Shown here: piece after piece, positions 20,875-20,957 of the stretch
Numbering within the stretch: position 1 is the stretch's first letter
How the letters are laid out: each line of letters begins with the position of its first letter
Assembly (NCBI GenBank): GCA_035701285.1
Contig: DASSNT010000025.1
Location: 1-20,957 of the forward strand
Reading direction: 5' to 3'
Length of the DNA: 20,957 nt
DNA from: DASSBR01 sp035701285
GTDB taxonomy: Bacteria; Pseudomonadota; Gammaproteobacteria; Natronospirales; DASSBR01
Position numbers and translations under genes: made by a program
Notes under the pieces: generated by a model
Seen by the model: the letters and a program-made list of their open reading frames with translations, nothing else
The model's database searches: none
Told to the model about the DNA's origin: nothing

Positions 20875-20957
20875 GTCAAACCGGCGGGTTTTTCCTACGT
20901 TTATCCCTATTTTATGAGCGTTTGCCCGTTTTATGCCACGAATGAACCCCAGTAGCG

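Overview
The window is GC-rich, with compact, often overlapping genes and no tRNA, rRNA, CRISPR array, transposase or integrase that I can see. The gene set (proteobacterial-type malate dehydrogenase, an 831-residue two-segment FadE acyl-CoA dehydrogenase, periplasmic amidohydrolase pairs, DUF3667 and DUF4286 domains, intergenic hairpin repeats of the CCTACTTTTG...CAAAAGTAGG type) suggests a gammaproteobacterium near the Xanthomonadales/Nevskiales. That placement is inference, without any database search.

Left part (1-5514): the 5' portion of mdh on the minus strand diverges from a likely five-gene plus-strand operon. This operon holds a small exported protein, a YtrA-type GntR repressor, an ABC ATPase, an ABC-2 permease and a BON-domain lipoprotein. 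A 20-bp inverted repeat lies over the predicted -10 box of the operon and is a good candidate operator for the GntR protein. Minus-strand genes follow: a CsbD-like stress protein with its own terminator, a DUF6438 membrane-anchored protein and a small lipoprotein.

Middle (5553-11370): two translationally coupled exported amidohydrolases are encoded on the minus strand. One keeps the metal ligands and its partner has lost most of them. Upstream of them is a 409-bp stretch packed with hairpins, including a perfect 25-bp inverted repeat. Next come a hypoxanthine/uracil-type DNA glycosylase, a CBS-pair protein, a TIGR04283-type glycosyltransferase and a TauE/SafE (TSUP) permease. The last two diverge from start codons that share bases within a single CATG.

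Right part (11451-20957): fadE is followed 3 bp later by a DUF4286-DUF3667 fusion protein, then a convergent YcaD-like MFS transporter. Divergent from the MFS gene is the most interesting locus, a compact putative RiPP (ribosomally made, post-translationally modified peptide) operon of about 2.4 kb. It encodes an unrecognised 89-residue protein, a B12-type radical SAM maturase with a CX7CX2C cluster motif, and a 67-residue candidate precursor ending in GPPTMMW. The precursor gene starts inside the maturase gene behind a strong ribosome binding site. A nested-hairpin terminator closes the operon. Sampled stretches of it are visibly less GC-rich than the flanking genes, so it may have been acquired. 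The window ends with a membrane GAF-GGDEF diguanylate cyclase on the minus strand.
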